Origin: Breviolum minutum Mf 1.05b.01
Taxonomy: Eukaryota > Sar > Dinophyceae > Suessiales > Symbiodiniaceae
Length of the DNA stretch: 64,000 bases
Reading direction: 5' to 3'
NCBI GenBank assembly: GCA_000507305.1
Contig: DF239223.1
Span: 140,606-204,605, forward strand
In this document: piece by piece, positions 55,599-64,000 of the stretch
Numbering within the stretch: position 1 is the first letter of the stretch
How the letters are laid out: the number at the start of each line of letters is the position of its first letter
Notes under the pieces: model-generated
Databases searched by the model: none
What the model was told of the DNA's origin: nothing
What the model saw: only the letters and a program-made list of their open reading frames with translations
Position numbers and translations under genes: made by a program

Positions 55599-55736
55599 TC
55601 AACAGGAAGTCTCCAAATACTGTTCCACATCCTGCCACAAAAGTTCCAAATACTGTTCCTTCCACTTTGTCGTCGTCGTTCTACAAACCGCATCATCATC
55701 CCAAAAGGGGGGGGTAAGTTCGGAAGGGGTTTCCAT
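55599..55736 (-). CDS. Small ORF, 45 aa (METPSELTPPFWDDDAVCRT)
   Basis: ATG at 55736-55734, TGA at 55601-55599. The C-terminal half reads KWKEQYLELLWQDVEQYLET, two related E-Q-Y-L-E units encoded by a 15-bp direct repeat (TCCAAATACTGTTCC at 55612-55626 and 55645-55659). The composition is convincing for a helical mini-protein. Its start codon lies in an inverted repeat. Same strand as the zinc-finger ORF. Function unknown. Confidence 0.5.
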   Translation of the reverse strand: METPSELTPPFWDDDAVCRTTTTKWKEQYLELLWQDVEQYLETSC

Positions 55737-55758
55737 TAACTAAACTGTCAATGGAAAC
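55729..55758. repeat. Inverted repeat GTTTCCATT / AATGGAAAC
   Basis: Perfect 9-bp arms with a 12-bp loop. Each arm contains an ATG pointing outward: minus strand toward the 45-aa ORF, plus strand into an 18-codon frame. Confidence 0.8.
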
Positions 55759-55817
55759 GGCAAACGAACGGGGCCTTAATAAGGAGGTAATCCCCTACTG
55801 CTCCTAACCTGAAAGGG

Positions 55818-55866
55818 GGTTCGTTGGTGTTCATAAATGAAATACGATTGAAAATACCAACGAACC
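55818..55866. repeat. Inverted repeat GGTTCGTTGGT / ACCAACGAACC
   Basis: Perfect 11-bp arms at 55818-55828 and 55856-55866 with a 27-bp AT-rich loop. Confidence 0.85.
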
Positions 55867-55994
55867 GGCAATCAAGTCCTCCCTGTAAGATAGGAATAGA
55901 AGTGGTAGGTTAAACGGATTTTTTTACTACTTAGTAGTTTTTTACTTACACAAAATTCAAAAGCAAAAACGCTTTGTCCTCGCTTCGCTTCTCT

Positions 55995-56055
55995 GGGGCT
56001 GCTGTGGGGTTTGCTTTAATGGAGCGGTTCGCTCCCCCACAGCCCCGTTTTTTTT
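55995..56055 (+). terminator. Strong GC hairpin followed by a T run
   Basis: The outer stem GGGGCTG..TGGGG (55995-56009) pairs with CCCCACAGCCCC (56035-56046), enclosing a second hairpin GGAGCG-GTT-CGCTCC (56021-56035). GTTTTTTTTT follows at once. On the plus strand this has the form of an intrinsic terminator; hairpins are also used as transcript ends in some large DNA viruses. No plus-strand gene reads into it, so the role is open. Confidence 0.5.
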
Positions 56056-56131
56056 TCCTTCTCTCTCCTCCTGTTTTTCCTCAACCCTCATGCCACGACC
56101 CCCCCATCAAAAGATGTTGGAGACGACGAAC

Positions 56132-56344
56132 CTACTGACAAGCAGGATACTGACGAACGAAGGGGAATATTATATATTTGTATATAGTCAATAGTGAGTC
56201 TATATATATTGTGGATATAATGTCAGAAGTTATACTTGTTACGTGGATTGAATAACCCTGCCTGTCTAAATGCTGTTCTACCGAACCCTTCTCCACTTTA
56301 GCTTTCAAAGTTCTAACGACCGACCAGTCCAACTTCTGTTTCAT
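56132..56344 (-). CDS. Small basic ORF, 70 aa
   Basis: ATG at 56344. The first 32 residues (KLDWSVVRTLKAKVEKGSVE, then QHLDRQGYS) look coding; the remainder is Ile/Tyr-rich AT-derived sequence, so the true end may have been lost through a frame break near 56250. It marks the right end of the region that looks virus-like. Unassigned. Confidence 0.35.
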   Translation of the reverse strand: MKQKLDWSVVRTLKAKVEKGSVEQHLDRQGYSIHVTSITSDIISTIYIDSLLTIYKYIIFPFVRQYPACQ

Positions 56345-56648
56345 TGGAACTCTTCTCTACTTCAACCGTCTGAACCCTGCTCGGAATACATCCCTTCAAG
56401 AAGGTCAAGGAATTGATGTCTTCATAACCTCGGTGCAAGTGGATTGAGCAAGGGATAAAGGGCAATCAATGGGGATAAAATCAACTGATGTGTCAATCTT
56501 TGAAGACTATTTGGGAAATCCTCTGATTGAAATGATGACCGAATGTCAAGCTTTGAAGACTGTTTTCATAGTGACCCGCATGATTGAATGCCGGTGGCAA
56601 GCCAATCCTTTTAAAAAGAAACACGGTCTTCTGTCCAGCACGACTGTC

Positions 56649-57593
56649 TTAATTAATCACTGGACTATTGCGAGTCAATGTCCATTGTTCGCGAAACGTG
56701 GCTTGAAACAAATGAGCTGAAACCTCATTCATCCCATCGAATTCCAGCAGGTGATCAGCAATATTGGATGGCATCTCGAGTTGCAGGCTTTGCAAGATGC
56801 GACAGGCTAAAGCCACACAATGCGAACGTGCACTGGGATTGTCCTTGAAATCCCTTATATTCAGGCTTCTCTGCAGATCGGCCGCAATGGTAGCCTGTAC
56901 ACATGGAAAGCTCGTTCCACTCACTGTTCCGCAAGGGATGTTCACCATGCGGCGCCCTCCGACTGGCTTTGCCAGTTCATGCCAAAAACCTTGCAAGGCA
57001 TCGCTACCAGCAAACTGGACACCTCCAACCAGACGCTGCTCATTTGGGATATAAATATTCAGGCGATGCACGCAAACCTTGTTGACGCCCACTTCTTTGA
57101 AGGAAGTGTTGAAGAGACTGCTGATAGCTTCGAAGGCCACACCACAATGAACCTGTGGGCGGTTTTCATCGCTGATGTTGGCAGCGAGAACGAGATAGAT
57201 CTTGAACCGATCGTCAGGCTCGTACTCCATGTACACCCTGTCATTTGGACCACCACCACCGATGCATGAGGGGGTGATTTCGCAAAAGATCTCACCTTCA
57301 AAGAGTTTGTTTGGGTCTTCACGTGTTCCTTGCGACTCAGGCACCACATGAGTTTGGGATAGTTGTTCGGAAGCCACTTTCCCAGCCTTTTGCCCGAACT
57401 CGCCAGCGAAGAGCGCACCCACACCACCAGCAGTCACAGCAGCAGCCGCCACGAGAGCGAGTGCCGGCCCAGCTCCAATCCCAACTATCGTAGTACCTGC
57501 AACGAAGATTGAGTCCCACAGAAGAGCAGTGGCACCTGCGGCACCAAGACTGCCACCAAGGACCGAGCCCGCGAAAGCATTAGCGTTCCCCAT
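56649..57593 (-). CDS. Intronless orphan gene, 314 aa, Gly/Ala-rich hydrophobic N-terminus
   Basis: I chose the ATG at 57593 (MGNANAFAGSVLGGSLGAAG): the frame is open upstream to 57686 but without ATG. M-G-N at the start fits an N-myristoylation site. Residues about 8-70 are glycine/alanine-rich hydrophobic, with one or two possible membrane hairpins (GTTIVGIGAGPALALVAAAA). From about residue 80 a soluble domain follows: EGEIFCEITPSCIGGGGPND, FKIYLVLAANISDENRPQVH, LNIYIPNEQRLVGGVQFAGS, NPSARSHCVALACRILQSLQ. The alternating strands suggest a folded beta-rich domain. No family recognised. It is the longest uninterrupted gene in the window and lies just beside the virus-like block, but its codon style is host-like. 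It could be an acquired or retroposed gene. Confidence 0.75.
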   Translation of the reverse strand: MGNANAFAGSVLGGSLGAAGATALLWDSIFVAGTTIVGIGAGPALALVAAAAVTAGGVGALFAGEFGQKAGKVASEQLSQTHVVPESQGTREDPNKLFEGEIFCEITPSCIGGGGPNDRVYMEYEPDDRFKIYLVLAANISDENRPQVHCGVAFEAISSLFNTSFKEVGVNKVCVHRLNIYIPNEQRLVGGVQFAGSDALQGFWHELAKPVGGRRMVNIPCGTVSGTSFPCVQATIAADLQRSLNIRDFKDNPSARSHCVALACRILQSLQLEMPSNIADHLLEFDGMNEVSAHLFQATFREQWTLTRNSPVIN

Positions 57594-57699
57594 TGGAGTA
57601 AATGCCGATTGAAACCTATCAAGCTGGAAGCTGCAGGGAGCACAAATTGAGAGCAAACTGCGGGCATGGCACACTAAGCAGCACACCTGTCAAACTCTG

Positions 57700-59460
57700 C
57701 TTCAATGCATGTCCAAACATGTGGTAACTCACTAACTCATCACCTCCACAAAGAATCACCTCCTGCTCGACCTTACGTGTCAAACCTTCAATCGCCTTCC
57801 CTCACAACCTGTGCCTTCTGTCAGACCTCAAAGCATGGAATTTGAATGTTTTTTGACACCATCCTGATTGAGCAGGACTCTGCTCAACCCTTCCTGAAAC
57901 TGAAAATGAATTTTCAAACACAATTGAATCGAAGCGCAACATGCTCATGCAACACAAACTCTATCACCCCAAGATCAAACTCTGACCTTTTTTTCATGTT
58001 TCGGCTGGGTCTCCCGACACAAACAAAGAGCAGGTTGATGTCCACGAATCACGCGGGTGGTGGAATTGATGGACATGGTGGTGGGATGTTCAAATGTGGG
58101 TTTTTGTTTTTGATTTAAAAAAAACTATGTGAGTGTAAAACAAAGAAGGCGGCGATGAGTAAAAAAGAATGAAGAAAGTAAGCATGTATGATGATGAGAA
58201 AATGGATGAGGCGAGGGTGAAGTTTTCTAATGAAATGATGGGAGGAGAAAAACATTAAAGGCGAGGACGAATGAAAACACATGAATAAAACGTGCATGAA
58301 GAATGAAGGTGAAAGAAAACCCCAGAATCCATAGCAAGTTAAAACGTAAAAGGCCAGGATGAAGGAATCTAATAACGAATCAGGTGGTTAATGAACATGA
58401 ACTCCCCAGAACCTCCCTTTAAATCATTTTTTCACCCAACCTTGGCTCATTGGAGGTCTCCAGCGACTCTGTGAAGATCTTCGTGCGAAGGGCTGCAAAT
58501 TTGTCCTGACTGGCAGAGTTTGGGTGATCTCTGCAACTGGTTGATTTGATGGTTTAAACAACCTATCTTCCTACCAAATATTGGTCAAATTGGAAATCTT
58601 CTACTACCAATTGAATGGTGTTAAAATAGAAAATGTTCTCAAAAACCACCACCTAAGTCATATTCAGAATGCTCATATATGTCCATCATCATCAATGATA
58701 CCTTGAAACGACAACAAGGCTGTCATTGAACAATGTGTCAATGGCGGCTCCTCAGCTTCCGCCATCTTTGCACCTTCCTGCCGAAGAAACACTGCAGCGC
58801 CTACTATAAGCCCACAGAATTAGTTTGGGATGCAAAACGAACAAAATAACGCGACAACATGATCCAACCAAACTGCCCCGTCTCCTCCCTGCAGGCTGGG
58901 AAGAGGTTTCTCAGGGTCACCGTCAACTGTGAGCCAAAAGGGCAGCAAGCCGAACAGCTATTTCTCTCCACGAGAATTGGTCTGCCACGCTCTCAGCAGG
59001 ATAGTGGTGTGGGTTCCGCAAATGTTCCAAAATCATTTGCTGTTAAAGTTTGTGTCTGCTAAATTTGACTGCAGGATTTCTCTGCTTAGAGACAAGTTCG
59101 AGAGATTGGAATTGATGTTGCAAATTTGTCATGCAGAATGGAACAAGCAAATTTAAATACCTAATAAATCAGGAATAAATACCGAATAAGCAATAAGCCA
59201 GAAATAGAAAGAAATACAAACTACTCTGATCTGTACATTGCTGAACTAAATAATATTAAAAATGCTGCTGCAAATTAAAATCATGTATATAATATGTATA
59301 TCAATTTTATGACATCCTGCCTGCGGGATTGTAGAACGTTATTATGTGATGCATCTGACCTCTGGACGGCGGCAAGAGTTGCCTGAATAATGAGGCCCCG
59401 TACACGTACAGCCACGAATCTTGCGATGCATTCGATCAGGGTGTACTCAGGATGGTCTGC
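57700..59460. other. Stretch without a supported gene; purine-rich tract
   Basis: About 58135-58335 the plus strand is strongly purine-rich (GAAGAAAG, GATGAGAAAATGG and similar), with frequent ATGA. The frame at 58859-59062 is open but not convincing. Nothing else is supported. Confidence 0.4.
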
Positions 59461-59464
59461 GAAT

Positions 59465-59750
59465 CGCTTCAAGCTGCGAACGCTGCGAACGCTGCGAAAT
59501 CAAGCTGCGAACGCTGCGAACGCTGCGAAATCAAGCTGCGAACGCTGCGAAAGCTGCGAAAGCTGCGAACGCTGCGACGGTGCAATTCATTTGTATACAT
59601 TCTTGCATGCTGCTTGTTTGGACACGCTGTGCAAGCCATGAAAGCTGCGAACGCTGTGAACGCTGCGAAAGCTGTGAACGCTACGAACGCTGCGAAAGCT
59701 GCGAACGCTGCGAAAGCTGCGAACGCTGTGAACGCTGCGAACGTTTCCAT
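59465..59750 (+). repeat. 9-bp repeat array GCTGCGAAC/GCTGTGAAA, left forward block
   Basis: More than twenty units of GCTGCGAAN and variants in two groups (about 59470-59578 and 59640-59748), separated by 60 bp of unique sequence. In frame they encode C-E-R or A-A-N repeats, which I treat as artefacts. The first group also shows a higher-order 28-bp period with AAATCAAGCTGCGAACG. Confidence 0.95.
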
Positions 59751-59756
59751 ATACCT

Positions 59757-59812
59757 TCAAAGCTTTCACAGCTTTCGTAGCTTGAATCTTTCGTGGCTTT
59801 CACGGTGTTTCA
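59757..59812 (-). repeat. Same 9-bp repeat inverted, left
   Basis: AAAGCTTTCACAGCTTTCGTAGC and derived units are the reverse complement of GCTGTGAAA. Directly follows the forward block, so the transcript of either strand could fold back. Confidence 0.8.
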
Positions 59813-59867
59813 GTTTGAGGACAAACGTTGTAACTTGAATAGTTTGATAGTTTGAGTGATCATGATC

Positions 59868-59901
<34 letters not shown>

Positions 59902-59946
59902 CAGTAGTAGTAGTAGTAGCAGTAGTAGTAGTAGTAGTAGCAGTAG
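59868..59946 (+). repeat. (AGT)n microsatellite running into the gap
   Basis: About 26 TAG/AGT units with CAG variants up to the first undetermined base. Confidence 0.95.
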
Positions 59947-60500
59947 NNNNNNNNNNNNNNNNNNNNNNNNNNNNNNNNNNNNNNNNNNNNNNNNNNNNNN
60001 NNNNNNNNNNNNNNNNNNNNNNNNNNNNNNNNNNNNNNNNNNNNNNNNNNNNNNNNNNNNNNNNNNNNNNNNNNNNNNNNNNNNNNNNNNNNNNNNNNNN
60101 NNNNNNNNNNNNNNNNNNNNNNNNNNNNNNNNNNNNNNNNNNNNNNNNNNNNNNNNNNNNNNNNNNNNNNNNNNNNNNNNNNNNNNNNNNNNNNNNNNNN
60201 NNNNNNNNNNNNNNNNNNNNNNNNNNNNNNNNNNNNNNNNNNNNNNNNNNNNNNNNNNNNNNNNNNNNNNNNNNNNNNNNNNNNNNNNNNNNNNNNNNNN
60301 NNNNNNNNNNNNNNNNNNNNNNNNNNNNNNNNNNNNNNNNNNNNNNNNNNNNNNNNNNNNNNNNNNNNNNNNNNNNNNNNNNNNNNNNNNNNNNNNNNNN
60401 NNNNNNNNNNNNNNNNNNNNNNNNNNNNNNNNNNNNNNNNNNNNNNNNNNNNNNNNNNNNNNNNNNNNNNNNNNNNNNNNNNNNNNNNNNNNNNNNNNNN
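59947..60500. other. Assembly gap, 554 undetermined bases
   Basis: A run of N from 59947 to 60500, with repeats at both edges. The size may be an estimate. Other undetermined single bases: 16795 and 50310. Confidence 1.
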
Positions 60501-60653
60501 TTGCGTAGCACTTTGAACACGAGTTACATTAAGGTGCGGACATGTGTGAAGTATGTACCGAAGCAGTCCATTGCGTAGCACTTTGAACACGAGTTACATT
60601 AAGGTGCGGACATGTGTGAAGTATGTACCGAAGCAGTCCATTGCGTAGCACTT
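60501..60653 (+). repeat. 70-bp tandem repeat, two full copies and a stub
   Basis: TTGCGTAGCACTTTGAACAC opens identical 70-bp units at 60501-60570 and 60571-60640; a third begins at 60641 (TTGCGTAGCACTT) and is cut by the 9-bp array at about 60654. More copies may lie in the gap. Confidence 0.95.
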
Positions 60654-60806
60654 CCAACGCTGCGAACGCTGCGAACGCTGCGAACGCTGTGAAAGGTGTG
60701 AAAGCTGCGAACGCTGCGAACGCTGCGAACGCTGCGAACGCTGCGAATGCTGTGAAAGCTGTGAAAGCTGTGAGAGCTGCGAACGCTGCGAACGCTGCGA
60801 ACGCTG
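60654..60806 (+). repeat. 9-bp repeat array, right forward block
   Basis: About seventeen units of GCTGCGAAC, then GCTGTGAAA variants, continuous with the 70-bp repeat stub. Confidence 0.95.
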
Positions 60807-60907
60807 CAGCTTTCACAGCTTGAACGTTTGGTAGCTTTCACAGCTTTCACAGCTTTCGCAGCTTTCACAGCTTTCACAGCTTTCGCAGCTTTCACAGCTT
60901 TCACAGC
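60807..60907 (-). repeat. 9-bp repeat inverted, right
   Basis: Roughly ten copies of AGCTTTCAC/AGCTTTCGC, the reverse complement of the GCTGTGAAA units at 60748-60775. The forward and inverted blocks together can form a hairpin of over 90 bp per arm. Confidence 0.9.
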
Positions 60908-60909
60908 TT

Positions 60910-63280
60910 GGGAGTTTTAACGAGACCGTCCTGAGTACACAATGCATTCGATGCTGGACATCTTCATGGCGTAGTGACCTGGCAGAAAGGAACCACCAAT
61001 ATCAAATACAACATTTATATATATACAAAGCATTTGAGATCTGTGGTGTGTTCACATCCAAGCTCTCTTCATGAAAAACACAGCCCGATGGCATCCATAT
61101 TGATGGCTGGTTCAACCAAAGCATCTACGCGTGAACAAGGAGAAGGATGATGATGGATTTCGACTCTGGAACCCCCAAGTGTGGCGACCCCTCCAAGGTC
61201 CTGATACATCAAGCGTAGGAAATGAGATCGTCTCGGACTTTGAAACAGAAGAATCAGAACAACTCTTGCAACATAGTAATAATAATAACAATCAGAATCA
61301 TATAATTCACATAATAATAGTCATTCTCAGTATGTAGTAACGCAATATCAAATATCATATTCTTCTAATTATCAATCTCAGTTTTGGATGTTTTGGTGAA
61401 GCATCCTGCTTCCAGTCCGTGGGTGTGTCCTTTTTTTCAAACTCATTTCTTTTTCTTCGGTGCCAGCGTTGCGGCCTGGCAGACGGTCGAAGCTTCAAGA
61501 AGTGCCGATCATTCTAAGTACAAAATTTCCTGATTGAATCTTTGTTTAAGAAAGTTATGCACAATCCAACAAATATATTAAGCATGATATAATACATATC
61601 ATATGTACCTTAAAATTATAGATTAATATATATATTTCTACGTATATATCACAAGTCTCCTGATCAATTCTACACCGTAGCCCACATCATGACCACAACC
61701 AGTCCCTAAATCCGCTAAAATTCTCTGAAAAGGTGAGATTTTACTCAAACTTACTCTCTCATCCGATGTATCTGAAGCAAAGACACCTGCAACTCATTGG
61801 TTCAATGAAGGTCCTCATAGGCAGCATTCACCAACCAGCCTTGACTTCGTCCACTCCATCCATTCTCATCTATCAAGGTAGATGCGGCGGTTCTGATGTG
61901 CTTGAAGCGGTCAGAGCCTCCGCGCCGGTCCGGTGCGGAAGAGTTCACCATGGATTTTTTTGTTGCTGTGGAAACCTCCCCAACCATTTGGGATCACTAA
62001 ATTCGAAGCATATTATCACTAAAGCCATTTTGCATTCGAGCTTTGAAATCTGCCCTGCTGCCAATAAATAATTGGAGAAATCCGCCACCAGAAGTGACGC
62101 CCCCTATGATTGTACTTGATTAAATACATGATTTATACATGTATTGTAGTATGTTAGAAATCCAATGCTAATGCTACATAAATAGTAACAATATGGCCAA
62201 CGCCCATCACGTTTTTAAGAATGCCAGATCATAAAACACATAAAAACATTACGACAGGATGTCTACAACTCTGCTCATGGACTCCAGGTTTCAATCAGAG
62301 AGAACTCTCAACCCTCAGCACACCAGCCTAAGTGGATGCCACCATACCATCGACTCACCATGACGAAAATATCCTGTTCTGGATCTAAGCCAAAAAAAAT
62401 CAAAGAGCTTCATCCTTGGGAATTTCTTGGAAATTCGGAAAAGATCCCATTTAGAAATCAACGAATAAGTGTTTACACTCAAGCCCCACTGGCAAATGGG
62501 TCAGTCCTCACAATCAGCAAGCTGCAGCAGCTCCGCCAATTTGGATCCAGCACCATCCTCCAAATGATAGGAGGGATCCCATGAGACCTCCCGGCTTCCT
62601 ATGCTTCCTATCTCTTCCTGCCTTTGAAAAAACCGTTAAGGTATGTTAAGGTTAAAGGCACTTTTGTTTCAATATGGGTGCTATGCTTCATCATTCGTCA
62701 TTCAAGCAAAGCCTTAATTTTGATATGATCGTACTTTTGGAGTGCAAATGCTCCTGGGAATTCTATGGATTTATGGCTCCTTAGTGGATTATTTAGGGCA
62801 ATCTAAGTGTAGAACACCTTATCATCTCCGTCTTGAGCGCTCAGTTCGATGCCGGGCGGTCCTCGCCATCATCCTCATTGTCAGCAACCTGCACACCACG
62901 TGCCTCGTCACGAAACCTGGAGTCAAGCCAAGGAAAATGGAGAACCTCCTGAGGCTGTGCTGAAAAAAACATCTCTAAACCTGACATATGAGGGCCTGAG
63001 GTGAAAAGAGCTCAAGCTGTCTTAGACAACCTTTTTGTGAAAAAATCATCAAACAGGCAACAGGCATCTGTTTTCAATGAGATTTTTTTTCAAGGCCACT
63101 TCTTTTTTTCACCAACTCTTCAGCGAGAATCTCCGCACCTGTAGGCGAACATGTTATGTGTCGCCACTGCAACTTTTCTATCCTCCAGCAAGGTACGCAA
63201 CACCTTGGATTTTCCCACCATGCGAAACGGCACCCTGAAGCTCCAGGATGAAACCATTGACTTGTCATGACCCCCTAGAA
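60910..63280. other. Stretch without a firm gene
   Basis: A minus-strand frame at 62850-62948 (EVLHFPWLDSRFRDEARGVQ, ADNEDDGEDRPASN, stop) could be a terminal exon, and one at 61802-61987 is polar and possibly coding; neither has clear borders. The 82-codon plus frame at 62336-62584 is not convincing. Confidence 0.3.
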
Positions 63281-63309
63281 ATTGCCATCATAAGCACCTA
63301 CATCCCCCA

Positions 63310-63470
63310 AGGAATATCCAGATGATGGCAAGATGATGCTTCTTGCAACAAATCCGAGATACCCAATTCACTTGACCTTGGTTGGACACCTTTGCAGCAA
63401 AGGCTTGGAAGGTGGACTTTCGATCCTCAGTTTTGAGGAAATCTCTCATCCCCGCCTGTATCATTGCCCA
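63310..63470 (-). CDS. Candidate exon (IQAGMRDFLKTEDRKSTFQA)
   Basis: The minus-strand frame reads IQAGMRDFLKTEDRKSTFQA, FAAKVSNQGQVNWVSRIC. It is adjacent to the exon-like 63540-63625 on the same strand. Unassigned. Confidence 0.4.
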
Positions 63471-63539
63471 AAAATGGAATGCTGGAAGACAAAGTGCAAA
63501 AAATATCAAAAACTCACCTTCAACGTTTCAGATTGCTCA

Positions 63540-63625
63540 CCCAAGTTGCTGTGAATGGCTCGCCCTGCTTGATTTCAACAGCATTCGCAGCTTCATAGGC
63601 AGATGCATCCAGCGTTCGCTTGCGC
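63540..63625 (-). CDS. Candidate exon (TLDASAYEAANAVEIKQGEP)
   Basis: The minus-strand frame reads GQRKRTLDASAYEAANAVEI, KQGEPFTATW. Protein-like composition. Probably the exon before 63310-63470 in the same gene. Unassigned. Confidence 0.4.
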
Positions 63626-64000
63626 TGTCCTAAAACCAGTAGTTCCAACTCTTTGTAAATTCAATGATATCAACGGTACGGAAACATACCTTCAGGATTG
63701 ATGAAAAGATATATTGGATGATATGAAAGCATCATCGTATGGTATCGTTGTGTGTAAAAAAGAAATATGTATGAATTCACCATGTAGTATCACCAGCCTT
63801 GCTTTTATGCTTGAAGTACCATCTGCAATGCCTTTTCACCAAGGTCAACAGCCAATGTCAAGTACAACCCCATTCGTTTGGGCGCCGAGCCATACTGCGG
63901 ATTTGCAGGTAGGAAGGTGAAACCCTTGCTGGTTGAAGCCTCACATGTCGGACGCTTGGAGGTAGACAAGTGTTGGCAATTCAAGTTCTAGCTAGCACTG

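Noticed and set aside
51990..56420. Terminal inverted repeats delimiting the viral block
   Set aside because: Comparison by eye of about 100 bp at each presumed border shows no inverted match; borders therefore remain approximate.
59421..60904. Frames with C-E-R, A-A-N and R-S-V repeats around the gap
   Set aside because: They translate the 9-bp array, which is open in several frames at once; frames running through N are meaningless.
1..64000. Spliced-leader relics, tRNA and rRNA genes
   Set aside because: I looked for the dinoflagellate spliced-leader 3' part (TTTTGGCTCAAG) and for tRNA T-loop patterns and saw none convincing; a covariance-model scan would be decisive.

Overview
The window looks like nuclear DNA of a dinoflagellate, probably close to Symbiodiniaceae. 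The arguments are: (1) a 6 kb minus-strand series of small exons that each encode one degenerate RCC1-like repeat (V-V-x-W-G-D-P-x-x-G-G-D-x-S-x-V), a repeat style I associate with dinoflagellates; (2) an SLC44/choline-transporter-like gene whose two introns can be placed precisely and both begin GC and end AG, a donor type common in dinoflagellates; (3) very low coding density, one-exon islands in AT-rich filler, and many microsatellites and foldback elements. This assignment is an inference; no rRNA, tRNA or spliced-leader sequence was found to confirm it.

Layout. 0-10 kb: mostly non-coding, with an acidic multi-exon minus-strand gene (3.3-5.4 kb), a candidate exon at 6.9-7.1 kb and a TIR-bounded element loaded with oriented GCTTACGC motifs (7485-8148). 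10.5-12.9 kb: exons of an unknown gene and then the complete SLC44-like transporter (542 aa, three exons). 14.7-21.2 kb: scattered minus-strand exons of unknown genes, one splice junction being exact (20538-20328). 22.0-22.6 kb: second TIR element, carrying GCCTACGC. 22.7-30 kb: isolated exon-like segments, including an ankyrin-like one. 33.8-40.0 kb: RCC1-like exon array, interrupted by two families of small foldback elements. 40-51.4 kb: further exon-like islands and two large compound microsatellites. 52.0-56.3 kb: a foreign-looking, virus-like block with a decayed family-B DNA polymerase (Polinton/viral DNA_pol_B_2 type), a GIY-YIG nuclease-like ORF, a C2H2-finger ORF, small ORFs and a cluster of hairpins. 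56.6-57.6 kb: an intronless 314-aa orphan gene. 59.4-60.9 kb: arrays of a 9-bp repeat (GCTGCGAAC and variants) in inverted orientation on both sides of a 554-bp assembly gap. 61-64 kb: a few minus-strand exon-like segments.

Almost all coding evidence from 3.3 to 50.9 kb lies on the minus strand, as in the one-directional gene arrays of dinoflagellates. Apart from the transporter, the RCC1-like array and the viral block, I could not assign functions. Exon-like segments are called from uninterrupted reading frames with protein-like composition and sometimes splice-like borders, so their edges are approximate. The two best leads for something undescribed are the TACGC-motif TIR elements and the virus-derived polymerase block with its hairpin-rich non-coding end.
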